A stretch of DNA of 9,027 nucleotides, taken from the NCBI GenBank assembly GCA_003532195.1, contig DOFA01000244.1, forward strand, positions 1 through 9,027, read 5' to 3'. A model generated the notes under the pieces. That model was given only the letters and a program-made list of their open reading frames with translations. It did not search any database and was not told the DNA's origin. The translations under genes and the position numbers were made by a program. This DNA is from Clostridiales bacterium (GTDB lineage Bacteria; Bacillota; Clostridia; Saccharofermentanales; UBA5734). Position 1 is the stretch's first letter, and each line of letters begins with the position of its first letter. Positions 7,253 through 9,027 of this stretch are shown in pieces.

Positions 7253-7318
7253 ATTGCGTTCCTCCCTTCTTGCCAGGATGTTCATGCACGCAATTGGCAG
7301 CGGACCATCCGTAATAAC
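7253..7318 (-). promoter_or_regulatory. Leader of rplS with interlocked complementary segments (candidate L19 autoregulatory leader)
   Basis: The predicted leader of about 66 nt contains three pairs of complementary segments: GGATG (7310-7306) with CATCC (7280-7276), TGCCA (7299-7295) with TGGCA (7275-7271), and ATTGCGT (7294-7288) with ACGCAAT (7259-7253). The last pair ends exactly at the start codon and encloses the ribosome binding site. All three cross one another in the order A-B-C-A'-B'-C', so they must be alternatives or form a pseudoknot. L19 leaders are a known Rfam class in Firmicutes, but I cannot confirm membership from the sequence alone. Confidence 0.45.
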
Positions 7319-7324
7319 TTCAAA

Positions 7325-7353
7325 ATTATATCAGAGAGAGTCAGATAAATCAA
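7325..7353 (-). promoter_or_regulatory. Extended -10 promoter for rplS inside the end of trmD
   Basis: On the minus strand TTGATT (7353-7348, 4 of 6 matches) and a perfect TATAAT (7330-7325) are 17 bases apart. The -10 is extended by TG at the right distance (TGATATAAT), and that TGA is also the trmD stop codon. Transcription should begin near 7318. This is the best promoter in the window. Confidence 0.8.
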
Positions 7354-8074
7354 GCAGTTCCAGCCATTCTTCCGCGGTCATTTGCTGCTTCTGGAACAGG
7401 TCGGGCCGTCGGCGCAAGGTTTCCTTCAGCGCTGCCAGCTGCTGCCAGCGCCCAATGTTAGCCTGGTGGCCGGACAACAAGACATCAGGCACTTTCCGGC
7501 CATGCCATTTTGCCGGCCGTGTATACTGCGGATATTCGAGCACACCCGACATATGTGATTCGCGGTTATAGGCTTCGGCATCCGGCAATACACCGGGTAC
7601 CAACCGAAGCAGCGCGTCGATCACGACGCAGGCGGCCAACTCCCCGCCGGTCAGAACATAATCGCCAATTGAAAGCTCTTCATCCGCGATTTCGTCCAGA
7701 ACCCGCTGGTCAACACCTTCATAATGACCACAGATCAGGATCAGGTGGTCGATTTGCGACAGCTCGGCCGCTTTGGCCTGATTCAATATCTTCCCGCGCG
7801 GCGATAGGTAGATCGACCGGCGCTTGCCACCTGGCGGCAGATCATTCTGGCACGCAGCCCGCCAAGCCTGCCAGACCGGTTCGGCCATCATCAGCATGCC
7901 GACTCCGCCGCCGAAACAGTAATCGTCAACTTTGCCATACCGATTGACCGCATAATCGCGAATCTGAATCGTTTCCAATGCGAATAAACCCGCCTGCTGA
8001 GCCCGACCGGTTATGCTGCTGCCGACAAACTGACGGATCAGATCCGGAAACAAGGACAGAACCGAAATGCGCAT
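7331..8074 (-). CDS. trmD: tRNA (guanine-37-N1) methyltransferase
   Basis: TrmD methylates G37 next to the anticodon using S-adenosylmethionine, which prevents +1 frameshifting. The 247-residue protein is of normal length and carries the trefoil-knot motifs of the SPOUT family: DDYCFGGGVGM (50-60), ICGHYEGVD (114-122), LSIGDYVLTGGELAA (134-148), LEYPQYTRP (179-187) and VPDVLLSGHQANI (195-207). Arg157 and the PGVL segment align with the E. coli enzyme. The residue aligned without gaps to the proposed catalytic Asp169 of E. coli (EDSF) is Glu172 (RESH), a conservative change. It starts 2 bases after the rimM stop, with AAAGGAAG inside the end of rimM at 8-base spacing. Its own 3' end holds the rplS promoter. 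Confidence 0.97.
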   Translation of the reverse strand: MRISVLSLFPDLIRQFVGSSITGRAQQAGLFALETIQIRDYAVNRYGKVDDYCFGGGVGMLMMAEPVWQAWRAACQNDLPPGGKRRSIYLSPRGKILNQAKAAELSQIDHLILICGHYEGVDQRVLDEIADEELSIGDYVLTGGELAACVVIDALLRLVPGVLPDAEAYNRESHMSGVLEYPQYTRPAKWHGRKVPDVLLSGHQANIGRWQQLAALKETLRRRPDLFQKQQMTAEEWLELLDLSDSL

Positions 8075-8076
8075 GC

Positions 8077-8613
8077 TCAGGACTTCCTTTCGCGGTAGAC
8101 CTCATACAGGCCATCAGGCAGCCGGACATCCAATCGCCGTTCGCCGATGTCGACACGAACCAGGATCTTTTTCTGCATTGGAAACAGCAGGTCCGCTTCG
8201 CCCGGCAATCTGACCAGGCAGACATCCTGAGCGCTGCTGGAAATGATGTCGGCAACCGTGCCCAGACAGCCGAAGGACTGATCATAGACGGCGCATCCGA
8301 TCAGGTCGCAAATGAACCATCGGTCCGGCGGCAAGGGTATGGCGTCTTCACGGCGGACAGACAAAAAACAGCCGCGCAATAACTCGGCCTGATCGCGGTC
8401 GTCAATCCCGCGCAGCTTGATCAGGAAGTTATCCTGAAAAGGCCTGGCCGCCTGGATCTCCACTTCCCTGGCTCTTTGTTCGTCCGCAGTGACCAGCAAA
8501 CATCGGGCAAGTTCAGCCAGACGATCCGGATCATCAGACATCGGCACAACTTTAACTTCGCCCAGCAAGCCATGGGGACGGGTGATCCGGCCGATATGCA
8601 GAATTTGCCGCAA
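8077..8613 (-). CDS. rimM: Ribosome maturation factor RimM
   Basis: RimM helps mature the 30S head domain, binding S19 and 16S rRNA. The 178-residue protein has an N-terminal RimM domain beginning HIGRITRPHGLLGEVKV (6-22), and a C-terminal PRC barrel with FICDLIGCAV (100-109), a LGTVADI segment, LLFPMQKKIL (142-151) and LPDGLYEV (165-172). The start is TTG 8613: it gives the usual seven residues before the first conserved glycine, and AGGTGG lies 8 bases upstream. A longer frame from TTG 8658 would overlap khpA and add a non-conserved extension. It follows khpA by 25 bases and is nearly contiguous with trmD, as in most bacteria where rimM and trmD are co-transcribed. Confidence 0.95.
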   Translation of the reverse strand: MRQILHIGRITRPHGLLGEVKVVPMSDDPDRLAELARCLLVTADEQRAREVEIQAARPFQDNFLIKLRGIDDRDQAELLRGCFLSVRREDAIPLPPDRWFICDLIGCAVYDQSFGCLGTVADIISSSAQDVCLVRLPGEADLLFPMQKKILVRVDIGERRLDVRLPDGLYEVYRERKS

Positions 8614-8621
8614 GCCGGCTG

Positions 8622-8627
8622 CCACCT
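8622..8627 (-). promoter_or_regulatory. Ribosome binding site deciding the rimM TTG start
   Basis: AGGTGG, one mismatch from AGGAGG, lies 8 bases before TTG 8613. No ATG or other start with comparable spacing exists in the frame near the conserved N-terminus, so a TTG start is the best choice. Confidence 0.65.
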
Positions 8628-8638
8628 GGAGAACCAGG

Positions 8639-8866
8639 TCAGACAATGTCAACGACAACCCGTTTGCCCTGGCGGGTCGCCCGCGCCTTGATGATCGCGC
8701 GGATCGCCTGGGCTCGGCGGCCTTGCTTGCCGATAACCTTGCCCATGTCGTCCGGAGCCACTTTCAGCTCGAGCACCAGGGTGTTCCCCTGGTCGATCTG
8801 GCTGACAACGACGGCTTCAGGATTGCTGACCAGCGGACGAACTACTGTCATGAGCAGTTCTTTCAT
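8639..8866 (-). CDS. khpA: KH-domain RNA-binding protein KhpA
   Basis: This 75-residue protein is a single KH domain, the usual size for KhpA (YlqC), a small RNA-binding protein that in other Firmicutes pairs with KhpB and influences cell elongation and small-RNA function. The N-terminus MKELLMTVVRPLV, the strand VLELKVAPDDMGKVIG and the RNA-contacting loop GKQG (46-49) followed by a helix (RRAQAIRAIIKARA) are diagnostic. ATG 8866 is preceded by GGGAGGA at 7-base spacing, in the 17-base gap after rpsP; the frame extends to 8956 but that part overlaps rpsP. Position between rpsP and rimM is the standard one in Firmicutes. Confidence 0.96.
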   Translation of the reverse strand: MKELLMTVVRPLVSNPEAVVVSQIDQGNTLVLELKVAPDDMGKVIGKQGRRAQAIRAIIKARATRQGKRVVVDIV

Positions 8867-8883
8867 GGCCGTATCCTCCCGAG

Positions 8884-9027
8884 TCATTCCAGAGCACCTG
8901 ATTTTCTCAGCAGAGCGCGAACGGTGTCGGTCGGCAGGGCGCCGTTGGACATCCACTTGCGGGCGGCTTCCGCATCGATCTTGATTTCCGGAGGATTGAC
9001 CAGCGGATTGTAGGTGCCGATTTCCTC
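8884..9027 (-). CDS. rpsP: 30S ribosomal protein S16, C-terminal part
   Basis: Only the last 47 codons and the stop are inside the window; the 5' end lies beyond base 9027. The readable part starts EEIGTYNPL, the typical middle of S16, and continues with PEIKIDAEAARKWMSNGALPTDTVRALL and a short tail GALE, split here for reading at residues 13-40 and 44-47 of the visible part. S16 binds 16S rRNA early in 30S assembly. As the first gene of the conserved rpsP-khpA-rimM-trmD cluster it probably carries the operon promoter upstream of the window. Confidence 0.97.
   Translation of the reverse strand, partial: EEIGTYNPLVNPPEIKIDAEAARKWMSNGALPTDTVRALLRKSGALE

Noticed and set aside
7253..7285. Longer L19 start at ATG 7285
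   Set aside because: It would translate through the GGGAGGA site and add 11 residues not found in the family; ATG 7252 has ideal spacing.
8489..9013. Plus-strand frame of 174 codons opposite khpA and rpsP
   Set aside because: It covers three conserved genes read in the other direction and resembles no known protein.

Overview
The window looks like a piece of a Firmicutes chromosome, most likely from an uncultured or anaerobic member of the Clostridia. I cannot name the species. The evidence is the conserved order rpsP-khpA-rimM-trmD-rplS-rbgA-rnhB-yraN, strong GGAGG-type ribosome binding sites, several GTG/TTG starts, and a Gram-positive style lipoprotein at the end. Every gene I can support lies on the minus strand, so in transcription order the window reads from base 9027 down to base 1. 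Coding density is very high; no stretch above about 110 bases lacks a gene, and I see no tRNA, rRNA, CRISPR array or insertion sequence.

Region 1 (9027 to 4813) is the ribosome and RNA maturation cluster. It holds the 3' end of rpsP (ribosomal protein S16), khpA (KH-domain RNA-binding protein), rimM (16S/30S maturation), trmD (tRNA m1G37 methyltransferase), rplS (L19), rbgA/ylqF (50S assembly GTPase), rnhB (RNase HII) and yraN (UPF0102 nuclease-like protein). Within it rplS appears able to form its own transcription unit. A good promoter with an extended -10 sits in the last codons of trmD, a roughly 66-nt leader precedes L19, and an intrinsic terminator follows 11 bases after the L19 stop codon. 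lepB, often found between rplS and rbgA, is absent.

Region 2 (4812 to 1884) starts with a second good promoter and holds two metabolic genes that overlap by 4 bases: a subgroup-Ic aspartate aminotransferase and purB (adenylosuccinate lyase of the long, eukaryote-like type). Together they would supply aspartate and complete the aspartate-to-fumarate nitrogen transfers of purine synthesis.

Region 3 (1883 to 1, running off the window) is a large secreted lipoprotein of the C-terminal beta-propeller family (PF09826 type), with a lipobox, the family hallmark around residues 97-118, and a repetitive Pro-Thr-Glu linker. It has no stop codon inside the window.

The window is mostly ordinary housekeeping DNA. 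The points most worth a second look are the L19 leader with its interlocked complementary segments, the promoter sharing the trmD stop codon, the aminotransferase-purB coupling, and the function and variable linker of the beta-propeller lipoprotein. I did not find anything I would call a new system.
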